A DNA stretch of 64,000 nt from Lactobacillus kullabergensis (GTDB taxonomy: Bacteria > Bacillota > Bacilli > Lactobacillales > Lactobacillaceae): positions 900,401 through 964,400 of the forward strand of contig NZ_KQ033871.1 in assembly GCF_000967195.1 (NCBI RefSeq), read 5' to 3'. A program made the position numbers and the translations under genes. Below are positions 9,480-18,839 of this stretch, one piece after another. Within the stretch, counting starts at the first letter, position 1. Each line of letters starts with the position of its first letter. The notes under the pieces are model-generated. The model was not told where the DNA came from. It did no database searches and saw only the letters and a program-made list of their open reading frames with translations.

Positions 9480-9495
9480 TTAAAAGCAAGAATCA

Positions 9496-9530
9496 AAATA
9501 GCCAGTGATTGTTACTGGCTATTTTTGTTT
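9496..9530 (+). terminator. Terminator of the pfkA-pyk operon
   Basis: AAATAGCCAGT pairs with ACTGGCTATTT, then a T-rich tract. Confidence 0.9.
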
Positions 9531-9641
9531 GTTTTAAAATTTAGGCAAACGAATGGTAAATTTAGATTGACTAATGTCAATTTGTTCCTTTAAAATGATA
9601 TACTTGTTATCAGATCCCATTCTAGATGTAGGAGAAAAATC

Positions 9642-10529
9642 ATGCTTGGCACAATTGCAACTGGAAAAATAATAGACCAAAACGAAGAATCTTTTTTTGT
9701 TCAAATCGACGGCATTACTTATGAACTTAAAAGAAAAGAAATAACACAGGAAGAAAAGCCACAGCTCGGAGATCAAATCAAGGGATTTTTATACGATGAT
9801 AAGCAGCATAATCGTGAAATGACGCAGTTTTTACCTTTTGCTCAAAAAGACCAATATGGCTGGAGCAAAGTTACCGAAGTAAAATATAATTTAGGTGTTT
9901 TTGTCGATATTGGCTTGCCAGATAAAGATGTTGTAATTTCAATGGACGACTTGCCTTATGACAAAGAGCGTTGGCCCCAACCTGAAGATCAGCTTTTGGT
10001 TCATCTTGAAACAGATGAAAAAAATCGTATTTGGGCAAAACTGGCGGATGAGAATATTTTTGAACAGTTGGCAGCTCATTTTCCTAGTGATATGAAGAAT
10101 AAAGATATTTTTGGTACTGTATATTCTGCCCGTGAAGTAGGTGCATTTATAATCACCAAAGAGTATTATTTAGGTTTTGTTCATCCATCACAAATGGCAC
10201 GTCCCTTGCGTTTGGGTGAGCAGTTCAAAGGTAGGGTGGTTGGTATTAGCCAATATGGTCGCTTGAATTTGAGTACTCTGCCACGAGCTTTTGAAGAAAT
10301 TGATGATGATGCACAAATGATTTTAATGAGTTTGCGCAGGAAGAAAGATAAGACTTTGCCTTTTTACGATAAATCTGACGCACAGGAGATTAAAAATTAT
10401 TTTGGTATCTCCAAATCGGCCTTTAAGAGAGCTTTAGGACACTTACTTAAAGCTAAATACATAAAAGAAGACAAAGAAGCTGGTTCCATCTCATTATTAA
10501 AAGATCCAGAAGATGCCCAAAATGACTAA
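9642..10529 (+). CDS. cvfB: CvfB-like S1-domain RNA-binding protein
   Basis: A 295-residue protein with repeated S1/OB-fold units (about 1-65, 70-130 and 145-215; for example VKYNLGVFVDIGLPDKD) and a C-terminal winged helix (about 235-290). This is the CvfB/YitL layout known from staphylococci and pneumococci, where the protein binds RNA and affects virulence-factor expression. Its direct role here is unknown. It overlaps xerD by 8 bases. The ribosome site is GTAGGAG. Confidence 0.85.
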   Translation: MLGTIATGKIIDQNEESFFVQIDGITYELKRKEITQEEKPQLGDQIKGFLYDDKQHNREMTQFLPFAQKDQYGWSKVTEVKYNLGVFVDIGLPDKDVVISMDDLPYDKERWPQPEDQLLVHLETDEKNRIWAKLADENIFEQLAAHFPSDMKNKDIFGTVYSAREVGAFIITKEYYLGFVHPSQMARPLRLGEQFKGRVVGISQYGRLNLSTLPRAFEEIDDDAQMILMSLRRKKDKTLPFYDKSDAQEIKNYFGISKSAFKRALGHLLKAKYIKEDKEAGSISLLKDPEDAQND

Positions 10530-11421
10530 TTTATCAGAACAAGTTGAAGATTATTTAAGATATAGTCAGGTTGAACGTGGCCTGAGTAATAACACAATTA
10601 CAGCATACAGGCAGGATCTAACTTCATTTGTATGTTTTCTCCAAAAGGAAAATTTAACTTCCTGGCCTACTCAAGCTGTTGACATCGATGCTTTTTTGGC
10701 AGAACAACGCGATCAAAAAAAGGCCACAAGTTCTATTAGCCGCTTAATTACCAGTTTGCGTAAGTTCTACCAGTGGCTAGTAAGACAGAATATTCAAAAA
10801 CTCAATCCAATGCTTGAAATAGATTCGCCTAAAAAGCGGCGTACTTTGCCAGTCGCTTTGACAGTTAATGAAGTTAATAATTTGCTTGAGCAACCTGATA
10901 CAAAAAAGAAATTAGGTTTACGTGATAGAGCCTTACTTGAAACTTTGTATGCAACTGGGATTAGAGTAAGCGAATTAATTAATCTCAAATTTACTGATTT
11001 GCATGAAGAACTGAAACTGGTTAAAGTTTTTGGCAAGGGATCAAAAGAGCGATTAATTCCAATTAGCGAAGTAGCTTTAAGTTGGATAGACAGCTATAAG
11101 GAAAAAGTTCGCGATCCTTTAATATTAAAAATTGGCAAAAATACTGATTTCATTTTTCTTAATAGCAGGGGAGGCTCTTTGACAAGACAAGCAGTTTGGC
11201 AAATTATTAAGCATTATTGTAAAATGGCAGGTATTCAGAAAAATGTTACTCCACATACTTTAAGACATACTTTTGCAACACATTTATTGGAAAATGGGGC
11301 AGATTTACGTGTTGTCCAAGAAATTTTGGGACATTCAGATATTAGTACAACTCAAATTTATACAAATTTGTCCCAAAAACATATTTTACAAGTTTACGAA
11401 AAAACGCATCCTCGAACATAA
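10522..11421 (+). CDS. xerD: Tyrosine recombinase XerD
   Basis: A 299-residue Xer recombinase that, with XerC, resolves chromosome dimers at dif. A SAM-like N-terminal core-binding domain (about 1-85) precedes the catalytic domain. Catalytic residues are R148 (TGIRVSE), K172 (GKGSKER), H245 and R248 (HTLRH), H271 (LGHSD) and nucleophile Y280 (QIYTN). The position before ribT-scpA-scpB is the usual one for xerD in lactobacilli. ATG at 10513 is an equally possible start (302 residues). Its target dif is at 43130. Confidence 0.93.
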   Translation: MTNLSEQVEDYLRYSQVERGLSNNTITAYRQDLTSFVCFLQKENLTSWPTQAVDIDAFLAEQRDQKKATSSISRLITSLRKFYQWLVRQNIQKLNPMLEIDSPKKRRTLPVALTVNEVNNLLEQPDTKKKLGLRDRALLETLYATGIRVSELINLKFTDLHEELKLVKVFGKGSKERLIPISEVALSWIDSYKEKVRDPLILKIGKNTDFIFLNSRGGSLTRQAVWQIIKHYCKMAGIQKNVTPHTLRHTFATHLLENGADLRVVQEILGHSDISTTQIYTNLSQKHILQVYEKTHPRT

Positions 11422-11430
11422 GGTGGTTAA

Positions 11431-11790
11431 ATGCTAATTGAATGTAAAAATGATAAAGAAAAGGTAGCTATGGGCTTATTATCTTATCTATCTGATTTTA
11501 AAAATCTGGCTAATCTCAAGGATGAAATTCAATTAAATAAAAGTAGTGCTGAGTTTTGCTTATATCTCTATCGTTCCAAGGCTCCTAATTTTATAGGGGT
11601 AATAGGTACACAATCAAGTAAACATTTTGTAATCATTCGTTATATTTCTTTTGCTCCTGATTATCGTAAAGTTAAGTACGAAGCTAGAGCCGTTCAAGAG
11701 TTGGCACAAAATAATCCCAGCAAAGTTATTACGGCTGTTCCTGAATATATTTATTTAATTAAGTATCTAAAAAAGGATACAGAAAAATGA
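11431..11790 (+). CDS. ribT: RibT-like GNAT-family protein
   Basis: A 119-residue protein in the slot between xerD and scpA where Bacilli carry RibT, a small GNAT-fold protein named for association with riboflavin genes. Weak support comes from a beta-rich middle (FIGVIGTQSSKHFVIIRYISFAP) and length. No acetyl-CoA loop is obvious, so function is open. It starts with AAGGTGG upstream and overlaps scpA by four bases (ATGA). Confidence 0.55.
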   Translation: MLIECKNDKEKVAMGLLSYLSDFKNLANLKDEIQLNKSSAEFCLYLYRSKAPNFIGVIGTQSSKHFVIIRYISFAPDYRKVKYEARAVQELAQNNPSKVITAVPEYIYLIKYLKKDTEK

Positions 11791-12524
11791 GTGATAACCT
11801 TACCCTTGAACTGCCTAACTTTGAAGGCCCTTTGGATCTGCTATTGCATTTAATAAAAGTGCAAAAAATTGATATTTATGACATTCCAATAGCTCAGATT
11901 ACAAGCCAATATCTAGCTTATTTGCACCAAATGCAAAAACTTAATTTGAAAATTGCAGGAGAATATTTTGTTATGTCATCGATGCTTTTGCGAATTAAGT
12001 CTCAATCTCTTCTTCCGCAAAATGATTTTACTGAAGAAAATGATGAACAAGAGGATCCAAGAGATGAATTAGTACAGCAGCTTATTACTTACTCGGTTTT
12101 TAAAAAAGTTTCAGCATACTTCAAAAAGCGCAATGAGGAAGTCCCAATTACTGCTGCTAAAGAGGAAAGTGCTCCAGAAAGCAAAAAAATTCAGCCTTTG
12201 CCAAAAGGACAAATTACTTCTACTGAATTAGCTAATACTTTTATTATTATTTTACAAAGACTGAAAATCAGACAGCCTGATATTGTTTCAGTTGAAGTAA
12301 AGGAAACTTCCGTCAAAGAAATGAGTACTTTCTTGCAAGAGGAATTGGCACGAAACAAGCGGTTAAGTTTTTTTGCCTGTTGTCAAAAAATGAAAACTTT
12401 ATCTGATGTTATTGGTTTGTTCCTTGCACTGCTTGAACTTTGTAAAAAACAGGAAATTCGGGTAAAACAAAAGAGGATGTTTGGTGACCTGAACTTGGAA
12501 AGAGTTGGTAGTAATGATAAGTAA
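11787..12524 (+). CDS. scpA: Segregation and condensation protein A
   Basis: A 245-residue kleisin of the SMC-ScpAB condensin, which compacts and separates the chromosome. The N-terminal hallmark [12 protein letters not shown] (residues 11-22) binds the SMC neck, and the C-terminal winged helix contacts the SMC head. The acidic linker [12 protein letters not shown] is in the middle. It overlaps ribT by 4 and scpB by 11 bases, so translation is probably coupled. Confidence 0.95.
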   Translation: MSDNLTLELPNFEGPLDLLLHLIKVQKIDIYDIPIAQITSQYLAYLHQMQKLNLKIAGEYFVMSSMLLRIKSQSLLPQNDFTEENDEQEDPRDELVQQLITYSVFKKVSAYFKKRNEEVPITAAKEESAPESKKIQPLPKGQITSTELANTFIIILQRLKIRQPDIVSVEVKETSVKEMSTFLQEELARNKRLSFFACCQKMKTLSDVIGLFLALLELCKKQEIRVKQKRMFGDLNLERVGSNDK

Positions 12525-13122
12525 AATGGCGCAGTTAGAAGCGTTATTATATGTTGCCGGCGATAATGGCATTGAAAGCAGCAACTTATGCGAACTTTTG
12601 CAGGTTGGCAAACCTGCATTGCGAGAAATAAGCAAAAATTTACGAGAAAAATTACAAAAAAATCCTGATTCAGGATTACAAATACAACATCTTAATGATG
12701 TTTACAAATTGACAACTAGACCAGAAGTTAGTAAAACAATCGAAAATTTTTTTCAAAAAGATTTATCAAAGAGCTTAAGTCAATCGGCATTGGAAATACT
12801 ATCTATTATTGCTTATCGGCAACCAATTACACGTGTAGAAATAGATGACATCAGAGGCGTAAATTCATCTGGGGCTCTGCAAACATTAATCTGGCGTGGA
12901 TTAGTTAAAATTAATGGAAAAAAAGATGCGCCGGGTCATCCTAATTTATATGTAACAAGTGAGTATTTTTTGCAATACTTTGGGTACCAAAGTCTGGCTG
13001 ATTTACCATTAATAGAAGATTTCGAAGATGATAGCATTAATAGTGAAGGTGAAATAGATTTGTTTGCAGCTAAAGGACAAGCTGATAAAAATATTGCAAA
13101 AACTCAAAAAGGAGCAAAATAA
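12514..13122 (+). CDS. scpB: Segregation and condensation protein B
   Basis: A 202-residue ScpB, the partner that bridges ScpA in the condensin complex. It has two winged-helix domains; the second carries [24 protein letters not shown] sequence and the family signature RGV(N)SSGALQTL. An acidic C-terminal tail follows. The ATG at 12514 follows GGAAAGAG and is preferred over the in-frame TTG at 12505. The stop overlaps the rluB start (TAATG). Confidence 0.95.
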   Translation: MISKMAQLEALLYVAGDNGIESSNLCELLQVGKPALREISKNLREKLQKNPDSGLQIQHLNDVYKLTTRPEVSKTIENFFQKDLSKSLSQSALEILSIIAYRQPITRVEIDDIRGVNSSGALQTLIWRGLVKINGKKDAPGHPNLYVTSEYFLQYFGYQSLADLPLIEDFEDDSINSEGEIDLFAAKGQADKNIAKTQKGAK

Positions 13123-13841
13123 TGGTTTTAGAACGGTTGCAAAAGGTAATTGCTGAAGCGGGAATTGCTTCCAGGCGCAAAGCTGAAAAAATGATTTCTG
13201 CAGGTCGAGTCACTGTTGATGGCAATGTAGTAACTAAACTTGGTACTAAAGTGGATACTTTTAGTAATATTACGGTTGATGGTGAACCCATTGAAAGAGA
13301 AAGTTTGCATACTTATCTCTTTTACAAGCCTAGAGGAGTGGTCTCAACTGCAAATGATGATAAGGGGAGAAAAACAGTTGTCGATTATTTTAAAGATTTG
13401 CCTTATCGACTATATCCAATCGGCAGACTAGACTATGATACTTCTGGATTACTTTTAATGACTAATGATGGTGAACTGGCCAATTTATTGATGCATCCGC
13501 GAAACAATGTAGCCAAGGTTTATGTTGCCAAGATTTCTGGAATCCTTACCCTAGATGAAATCAGTCAGCTGAAGCATGGAGTCAAAATTGATCGACATCG
13601 CTGTGCTCCTGCAAAAGTTAAGGTTATTAGGACTGATCGTAAAAAGGACAATCAAATAGTGCAATTGACAATTCATGAAGGTCAATATCATCAAGTAAAA
13701 AGAATGTTCAAGGCAGTTCACCACCATGTGAAAAAATTAGCACGCGAGAAATACGCTTTTCTTACACTTGATTCTCTCATTTCAGGAACGTACCGAGAAT
13801 TGTCTCATGAAGAAGTTGACAGATTAAAAAACGTAGATTAG
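13122..13841 (+). CDS. rluB: 23S/16S rRNA pseudouridine synthase, RluB/RsuA family
   Basis: A 239-residue pseudouridine synthase with an N-terminal S4 RNA-binding domain (about 3-60) and the catalytic motif GRLDYDTSGLLL with Asp104. In Bacilli this gene follows scpB and modifies the 23S rRNA peptidyl-transferase region. The site AAAAAGGAGC precedes the ATG. The next region carries an FMN riboswitch, so the xerD-ribT-scpA-scpB-rluB cluster ends here, though no clear terminator is visible. Confidence 0.93.
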   Translation: MVLERLQKVIAEAGIASRRKAEKMISAGRVTVDGNVVTKLGTKVDTFSNITVDGEPIERESLHTYLFYKPRGVVSTANDDKGRKTVVDYFKDLPYRLYPIGRLDYDTSGLLLMTNDGELANLLMHPRNNVAKVYVAKISGILTLDEISQLKHGVKIDRHRCAPAKVKVIRTDRKKDNQIVQLTIHEGQYHQVKRMFKAVHHHVKKLAREKYAFLTLDSLISGTYRELSHEEVDRLKNVD

Positions 13842-13874
13842 TATAGTATGTGAAATTTGATAAATAAGTTTGTT

Positions 13875-13981
13875 GTCTTCATGGCAGGGTGAAAGTCCCG
13901 ACCGGTGGTGTAAGTCCACGACCCACGCAAGTGGTGGAATCTATTGAGATACCGATAGTTAGAGTCTAGATGAAAGAAGAC
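13875..13981 (+). promoter_or_regulatory. FMN riboswitch aptamer (RFN element)
   Basis: The RFN core is unmistakable: GTCTTC and GAAGAC form P1, with GGCAGGGTGAAAGTCCCGAC, CGGTGGT, AAGTCCACGACCC and ACCGATAGTTAGAGTCTAG between. The 3' side of P1 plus following bases (AGACAGAC) can alternatively pair with GTCTGT at 14024-14029, which is the 5' arm of the downstream terminator. FMN binding should therefore favour termination and shut off ribU. Confidence 0.96.
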
Positions 13982-14018
13982 AGACTAAACTAAAAGCCAA
14001 GATCTTAAGCTTACTTTT

Positions 14019-14057
14019 ACTCGGTCTGTTGCTAGAAGCAACAGACCGAGTTTTTTT
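14019..14057 (+). terminator. Riboswitch expression-platform terminator
   Basis: ACTCGGTCTGTTGC pairs with GCAACAGACCGAGT over 14 bases, followed by seven T. The T-run abuts the GGAGG of ribU, so the same structure may also hinder initiation. Confidence 0.93.
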
Positions 14058-14070
14058 GGAGGTAAGAATT

Positions 14071-14754
14071 TTGCAAAAAAAAAGCAGAAATAATTTAGTT
14101 AATATTTTGGCTTATACTTTAATTGGTACAATTGCCTATGTATTAATGCTTTTGGAGATACCATTGCCAATAACTAGTTTTCTAAAATTTGACTTCTCGG
14201 ATGTAGTAATTACAATTGGGACATTTTTATTCGGGCCCGGACCTGGTATCTTTATCGCTTTTGTCAGAATGCTGATCAATTTAATATACAAAGGCTTTGC
14301 TTTACCTAGTTTGGTAGGACAATCAGCAGCTTTTTTAGCTTCAATATCTTTTGCTTTACCATTTTATTATTTAACAAAGAATATTAGCAAGAATGAGAAA
14401 AATTTTTCTAAAAAATATTTAAAACCAATTTTGGGGATTGTTCTCGGTATTATAGCTATGGCATTTGTACTTTCTGTACTGAATGTGTTGGTTTTAACGC
14501 CTTTTTATGCGGTTACCACTGTACCTAATTTGCCGACAATACATGGATATTCTGGTTTACTTTCTTTTACTGAAAAGGTTTACTTGGGTAAACTGCTACA
14601 CATTCCATCAATGAGTGCATATATTTTTGGCATTATAGTTCCATTTAACTTGTTAAAAGGAACAATCAATGGCGTCGTAGTTTATTTACTATTTGAAACT
14701 GTTCTGAGAACTTTTAAACCTTTTGTAAGGAAAAATTTTAATCTTAAAAATTAA
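14071..14754 (+). CDS. ribU: Riboflavin transporter, ECF substrate-binding subunit RibU
   Basis: A 227-residue S component of an energy-coupling factor transporter that imports riboflavin with the shared EcfAA'T module, which is not in this window. About six membrane segments are visible, and GTFLFGPGPGIFIAFVRML resembles the conserved RibU region. Control by an FMN riboswitch fixes the substrate. The start is TTG at 14071, seven bases after TTGGAGG; the longer frame from 14029 lies inside the terminator hairpin. Confidence 0.93.
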   Translation: MQKKSRNNLVNILAYTLIGTIAYVLMLLEIPLPITSFLKFDFSDVVITIGTFLFGPGPGIFIAFVRMLINLIYKGFALPSLVGQSAAFLASISFALPFYYLTKNISKNEKNFSKKYLKPILGIVLGIIAMAFVLSVLNVLVLTPFYAVTTVPNLPTIHGYSGLLSFTEKVYLGKLLHIPSMSAYIFGIIVPFNLLKGTINGVVVYLLFETVLRTFKPFVRKNFNLKN

Positions 14755-14770
14755 ATCTTAAAAATATTGT

Positions 14771-14800
14771 AAATCGGTCTAGTAAATGACCGATTTTTTT
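14771..14800 (+). terminator. Terminator of ribU
   Basis: AAATCGGTC pairs with GACCGATTT, then T-run. Confidence 0.9.
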
Positions 14801-14820
14801 GTCCACTTAAATGTTAAATA

Positions 14821-14829
14821 TGCTAAAAT
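14821..14829 (+). promoter_or_regulatory. Extended -10 promoter of the LysM gene
   Basis: TGCTAAAAT is an extended -10 element 30 bases before the start codon. A -35 (TTGTCC near 14799) would have a 19-base spacer. Confidence 0.5.
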
Positions 14830-14858
14830 TAAACAGGTTAGGTAAGGAGGTTTTTCAG

Positions 14859-15350
14859 ATGAATAATAACTCAAAAGAACCATATCAGCATTATAAGCGT
14901 CCAAAAAAGCCGAGAGTAGAAACTTATTCTTCCGTATCAAAAGGCTGGATTGCTTTGATAATTCTGATTGTAGTTATTCTTATCGGTCTTGTTCCTGTGG
15001 TTCATAACTTGGCATCAAACAATGGTTCAAATGAAAAAGCAGTTGAAGTACGTAAAGCTGCCAGAAAAGAAAATACTAAGAAAAAAGATACTAATAAAAA
15101 GGCTACGGTTCAGCCTGTAAAAAGTAAAGAAACTAAAGACAAGGCTAAACCAAAGACAAAATCATCTAAAAAAACTCCAAAAAAGCCTAAAAAGAAACAT
15201 GTTGTGATTAAACAATATGTCGTACAAGAAGGGGATTCCTTAACTAGTATTGCCCGCCATTTTAACATTTCAGTTGGCCAATTGGCAGAGTTGAATCAAC
15301 TTGATCCCAATAGTCAGGTGGATACAGGACAAACTTTACGAATTAGATAA
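14859..15350 (+). CDS. Membrane-anchored LysM peptidoglycan-binding protein
   Basis: A 163-residue protein with a basic cytoplasmic N-terminus, one membrane segment (about 29-51), a long Lys-rich linker (about 58-115, many KK and KPK repeats) and a single C-terminal LysM domain (about 119-162: YVVQEGDSLTSIARHFNI). It probably sits outside the membrane and touches peptidoglycan; the exact role is unknown. The ATG at 14859 follows TAAGGAGG; the upstream frame start at 14811 lacks a site. Confidence 0.85.
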   Translation: MNNNSKEPYQHYKRPKKPRVETYSSVSKGWIALIILIVVILIGLVPVVHNLASNNGSNEKAVEVRKAARKENTKKKDTNKKATVQPVKSKETKDKAKPKTKSSKKTPKKPKKKHVVIKQYVVQEGDSLTSIARHFNISVGQLAELNQLDPNSQVDTGQTLRIR

Positions 15351-15362
15351 TTTAGAAAGGAC

Positions 15363-15383
15363 AGGGACTTAAGTCCCTTTTTT
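15363..15383 (+). terminator. Terminator of the LysM gene
   Basis: The perfect palindrome AGGGACTTAAGTCCCT is followed by T6. It ends seven bases before the cmk start codon. Confidence 0.85.
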
Positions 15384-15389
15384 ATTGGA

Positions 15390-16064
15390 ATGCAAATAGC
15401 AATTGATGGTCCAGCTTCAGCTGGAAAAAGTACTGTAGCAAAAATTATCGCCCATAAGCTTAATTTTACATATATTGATACGGGGGCAATGTATCGGGCT
15501 TCGACTTGGATTGCACGAGAAAATAACATTGATTACGGCAATGAAAAAGGTATTTTAACTGCCATTGATCATGAAAAAATTGAATTTAAATTTAAAAATG
15601 GTCAGCAAAAAATATATGCTGGTAATAAAGATATTACTCAGGCAATACGTACTCCTGATATTTCTGCCAATGTTTCTCAAGTTTCGGCATTAGCCGGAAT
15701 CAGGGAAAAAATGGTCAGTCTGCAAAGGCAAATGGCCGGCAAAATGGACGTTGTGATGGATGGACGTGATATTGGAACTACGGTTTTGCCCAACGCTGCA
15801 GTAAAGATATTTTTGGTTGCTTCAGTTCATTCTCGCGCTGAAAGAAGAATGCTAGATTTTAAAGAAAGAGGGATTAAAACTAATCAGTCTCTTGAAGAAA
15901 TTGAGCACGATATTTCAGAAAGAGATTATAAGGACTCACACCGAAAAATTTCACCATTAAAAAAGGCACAAGATGCTATTGAAATAGACACTACTTCTAT
16001 GAGTGTTGATCAAGTGGTAAATGCAATTTTATCAGAAATTAAAAAAAGTCAAAAAAAACTATAA
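15390..16064 (+). CDS. cmk: Cytidylate kinase
   Basis: A 224-residue (d)CMP kinase that makes (d)CDP. The P-loop GPASAGKST starts at residue 7, TYIDTGAMYRA follows, and VMDGRDIGT binds the nucleotide. The N-terminus begins directly with the P-loop strand, so the ATG at 15390 must be close to correct. It has almost no ribosome site (only GGA next to the ATG) because the preceding terminator ends seven bases upstream. It precedes rpsA as in most Bacilli. Confidence 0.95.
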   Translation: MQIAIDGPASAGKSTVAKIIAHKLNFTYIDTGAMYRASTWIARENNIDYGNEKGILTAIDHEKIEFKFKNGQQKIYAGNKDITQAIRTPDISANVSQVSALAGIREKMVSLQRQMAGKMDVVMDGRDIGTTVLPNAAVKIFLVASVHSRAERRMLDFKERGIKTNQSLEEIEHDISERDYKDSHRKISPLKKAQDAIEIDTTSMSVDQVVNAILSEIKKSQKKL

Positions 16065-16136
16065 AAAAGGGTATAAAACAGTAGAAAAATATCAAACTTT
16101 CATTTAAAATTAGAGTATGATATTGGGAGGTAAATA

Positions 16137-17342
16137 ATGTCAGAAAACAGTAATCAATTTTTAGATGCATTAAAGCAAATGCAAGGAGTTGAGGTCGGAG
16201 ATATTGTAGATGTTGAAGTATTAGACGTTGAAGAAGGTCAAATCGATGTTGGTGTTGAAAATGCCGGTATTGAAGGTGTAATTCCTCGTCGTGAATACAC
16301 TTCGGATCGCAACGTTGACCTACGTGAAGCAGTTAAGCCTGGAGATAAGCTCAAAGCTTTGGTTTTGAGAAAAGCTGGCGGTGACAAAGAAAACGGAGAA
16401 TTCTTCTTCTCAGTTACCCGCTTAAAGGAAAGAGAAGCTTACGATGAATTGCAAAAAGACTTTGAAGAAGGCAAGACAATTGAAGGTACAGTCACTTCTT
16501 CAGTTCGTGGCGGTTTATTAGTTGATGTGGGTACAAGAGGATTTCTACCTGCTTCATTGATTTCAAATCGTTATGTTTCAGACCTTAAGCCATTTATTGG
16601 TAAAACGATGAAACTCAAGATTACAGAGATTGATCCAAGTAAGAACCGTTTAATCCTTTCTCACAAAGACTTAATTGAAGAAGAACGTGAAGAAGCTTTT
16701 GATAATGTTGCATCACAATTAGTTGTGGGTGACGTTGTTGAAGGTAAGGTTTCTCGTCTGACTAACTTTGGTGCTTTTGTTGATGTAGGTGGTGTGGACG
16801 GATTAGTTCATATCTCCGAGATTTCATATAAGCATGTTGACAAGCCAAGTGATGTTTTAAAGGCAGGTCAAGATGTAAAAGTTAAAGTAATTGGTATTGA
16901 TGATGATAGACATCGCATCTCCCTTTCCATTAAGCAAACTGAACCTTCTCCATTCGAACAAGCTACAGCTGACTTACACGAAGGCGATGTATTTGAAGGT
17001 GAAGTTAAGTCTTTAACTAACTTCGGAGCTTTTGTTGAAGTTGCTGATGGTATTCAAGGTTTAGTTCATGTTTCAGAAATATCATATAAACACGTAGACA
17101 AGCCTAGTGATGTTTTAAAAGTTGGTCAAAAAGTTAAAGTAAAAGTTTTAAATATTGACCCTAATGAACGTCGCATTTCACTTTCTATGAAAGCTGCTGA
17201 ACCTAAGAACTCTGATGGCGAAGGAAATCGCTCACATAATTCTTACAATCACAATTCAGTTAACAAGAAGTATATGAATAATGATGACAGTGGCTTTGCT
17301 TTAGGTGACATCATTGGTGATCAATTAAAGGATCGTCATTAA
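16137..17342 (+). CDS. rpsA: 30S ribosomal protein S1 (four S1 domains)
   Basis: A 401-residue S1-type protein with four S1/OB domains (about 16-92, 110-176, 196-265 and 281-350). Domains 3 and 4 share near-identical blocks including ISYKHVDKPSDVLK. The Gram-positive form is shorter than the six-domain E. coli S1 and has an acidic Asn/His-rich C-terminal tail. GGGAGG lies ahead of the ATG. It follows cmk, the conserved order. Confidence 0.95.
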   Translation: MSENSNQFLDALKQMQGVEVGDIVDVEVLDVEEGQIDVGVENAGIEGVIPRREYTSDRNVDLREAVKPGDKLKALVLRKAGGDKENGEFFFSVTRLKEREAYDELQKDFEEGKTIEGTVTSSVRGGLLVDVGTRGFLPASLISNRYVSDLKPFIGKTMKLKITEIDPSKNRLILSHKDLIEEEREEAFDNVASQLVVGDVVEGKVSRLTNFGAFVDVGGVDGLVHISEISYKHVDKPSDVLKAGQDVKVKVIGIDDDRHRISLSIKQTEPSPFEQATADLHEGDVFEGEVKSLTNFGAFVEVADGIQGLVHVSEISYKHVDKPSDVLKVGQKVKVKVLNIDPNERRISLSMKAAEPKNSDGEGNRSHNSYNHNSVNKKYMNNDDSGFALGDIIGDQLKDRH

Positions 17343-17352
17343 ATTTAATAAA

Positions 17353-17379
17353 AAAGCCGACTTTAGAGTCGGTTTTTTT
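17353..17379 (+). terminator. Terminator of rpsA
   Basis: AAGCCGACT pairs with AGTCGGTTT (one G-U), then T-run. Confidence 0.88.
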
Positions 17380-17401
17380 ATTTGTAAAAGGAGGCTGAAA
17401 A

Positions 17402-18712
17402 ATGGTTTTACCTGTAGTTGCAATTGTAGGACAGCCTAATGTTGGTAAATCAACGCTTTTCAACCGTATTATTAATCAACGTTTAGCAATAGTGGAAGAT
17501 AAACCCGGTGTTACCAGAGATCGTAATTATGCTCCAGCTGAGTGGTTAGGTCATAAATTTGATTTAATAGATACTGGTGGAATTACCTGGGAAGATAGTA
17601 ATATTGAAGAAGAAATCAGAGCACAGGCAGAAATAGCAATTGAAGAAGCCGACGTCATCGTATTTTTAACTAATGTTACAAATCATGTTACTAACCTCGA
17701 TGAACGGATAGCTCAGATGCTTTATCAAACTAAAAAACCGGTAATTTTAGCGGTTAACAAAGCAGATAATCCTGAACAACGTATGGACATTTATGACTTT
17801 TATAGTTTAGGTTTTGGTGACCCAATTCCAATTTCGAGTGTGCATGGTACAGGTATTGGAGATTTGCTGGATCAAATAGTGGCCAGCTTGCCCAAAGACA
17901 TAAGCTTGAATAATAATGAGCAAATATCATTTAGTGTTATTGGTCGACCAAATGTAGGTAAATCCTCAATTGTCAATCGTCTAGTAGGCGAAAAAAGAGT
18001 TATCGTAAATAACGAAGAAGGAACTACCCGAGATGCAGTCGATACTCCATTTAAAACCCAGGATGGCACAAAATTCAGAATTGTAGATACTGCTGGCATA
18101 AGACGTAGAGGAAAAGTTTACGAAAAAACTGAAAAATATTCTGTAATGAGAGCAATGGGTGCCATTGAGCATTCTAATGTTGTATGTTTGGTACTTGACG
18201 CAAGTACAGGCATTAGGGAACAAGATAAACATGTTGCAGGATATGCTCATGATGCTGGACGAGGCATCATTATTTTGGTCAATAAATGGGATTTACCAAG
18301 AAAAACCAGTAATAGCGGCAAGGACTTTGAACAAACTATTCGAACTGAATTTCAGTATCTTGACTATGCTCCAATCTTGTTTGTTTCTGCTAAAACTGGT
18401 CAAAATATAGAAAAGATTCCGAAACTAGTACAAAAAGTTTATCGAAATCAACAACAAAGAATTAAGTCCAGTGTATTAAACGATTTATTATTAGAAGCAA
18501 GCAAATTGGTTCCAACACCAATGATTAAAGGAAAGAGATTACGAGTTTATTATATGACCCAAGTATCTACTAATCCGCCGACATTTGTAGTTTTCGTAAA
18601 TGATCCTGAATTAATGCACTTTTCTTATCAACGCTTCTTGATCAATCAGCTACGTGAAAATTTTGATTTTGATGGAACCCCCATTAAGATAATTGCACGA
18701 AAAAGAAAATAG
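17402..18712 (+). CDS. der: Ribosome-assembly GTPase Der (EngA)
   Basis: A 436-residue GTPase with two tandem G domains, unique to Der. G1 motifs are GQPNVGKST (9-17) and GRPNVGKSS (about 181-189); the G3 motifs DTGG and DTAG and G4 motifs NKAD and NKWD are all intact. A C-terminal KH-like domain spans about 355-436. It acts in 50S maturation. The site AAAGGAGG is strong. Confidence 0.97.
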   Translation: MVLPVVAIVGQPNVGKSTLFNRIINQRLAIVEDKPGVTRDRNYAPAEWLGHKFDLIDTGGITWEDSNIEEEIRAQAEIAIEEADVIVFLTNVTNHVTNLDERIAQMLYQTKKPVILAVNKADNPEQRMDIYDFYSLGFGDPIPISSVHGTGIGDLLDQIVASLPKDISLNNNEQISFSVIGRPNVGKSSIVNRLVGEKRVIVNNEEGTTRDAVDTPFKTQDGTKFRIVDTAGIRRRGKVYEKTEKYSVMRAMGAIEHSNVVCLVLDASTGIREQDKHVAGYAHDAGRGIIILVNKWDLPRKTSNSGKDFEQTIRTEFQYLDYAPILFVSAKTGQNIEKIPKLVQKVYRNQQQRIKSSVLNDLLLEASKLVPTPMIKGKRLRVYYMTQVSTNPPTFVVFVNDPELMHFSYQRFLINQLRENFDFDGTPIKIIARKRK

Positions 18713-18759
18713 TTTGTATCTACCAAATGCATAAAAATCACATTTTTAGTTTAAATTGC

Positions 18760-18788
18760 TTGTTGTATCAGGGGTTTTGTGCTATTTT
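18760..18788 (+). promoter_or_regulatory. Promoter of hup
   Basis: TTGTTG (18760-18765), a 17-base spacer ending in TGC, and TATTTT (18783-18788). It gives a leader of about 100 bases. Confidence 0.5.
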
Positions 18789-18798
18789 GAAATCAAGG

Positions 18799-18839
18799 AA
18801 ATAGTGATTTAAATAATCATTTATTCCTTGTTTCTCAAT
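18799..18839 (+). promoter_or_regulatory. Leader stem-loop of hup
   Basis: AAGGAAATAGTGATT faces AATCATTTATTCCTT, an imperfect inverted repeat in the hup leader. No T-run follows, so it is not a terminator. The role is unknown; it might stabilise the message or mediate autoregulation. Confidence 0.4.

Noticed and set aside
13128..13310. Minus-strand frame with ordinary amino-acid composition opposite rluB
   Set aside because: It lies wholly within rluB on the other strand, lacks a ribosome site and has no family features. The same reason excludes the other opposite-strand frames inside genes.
16725..17200. Near-identical S1 domains 3 and 4 in rpsA as a recent duplication
   Set aside because: High similarity of these two domains is normal in Gram-positive S1 proteins, and DNA differs at many third positions.
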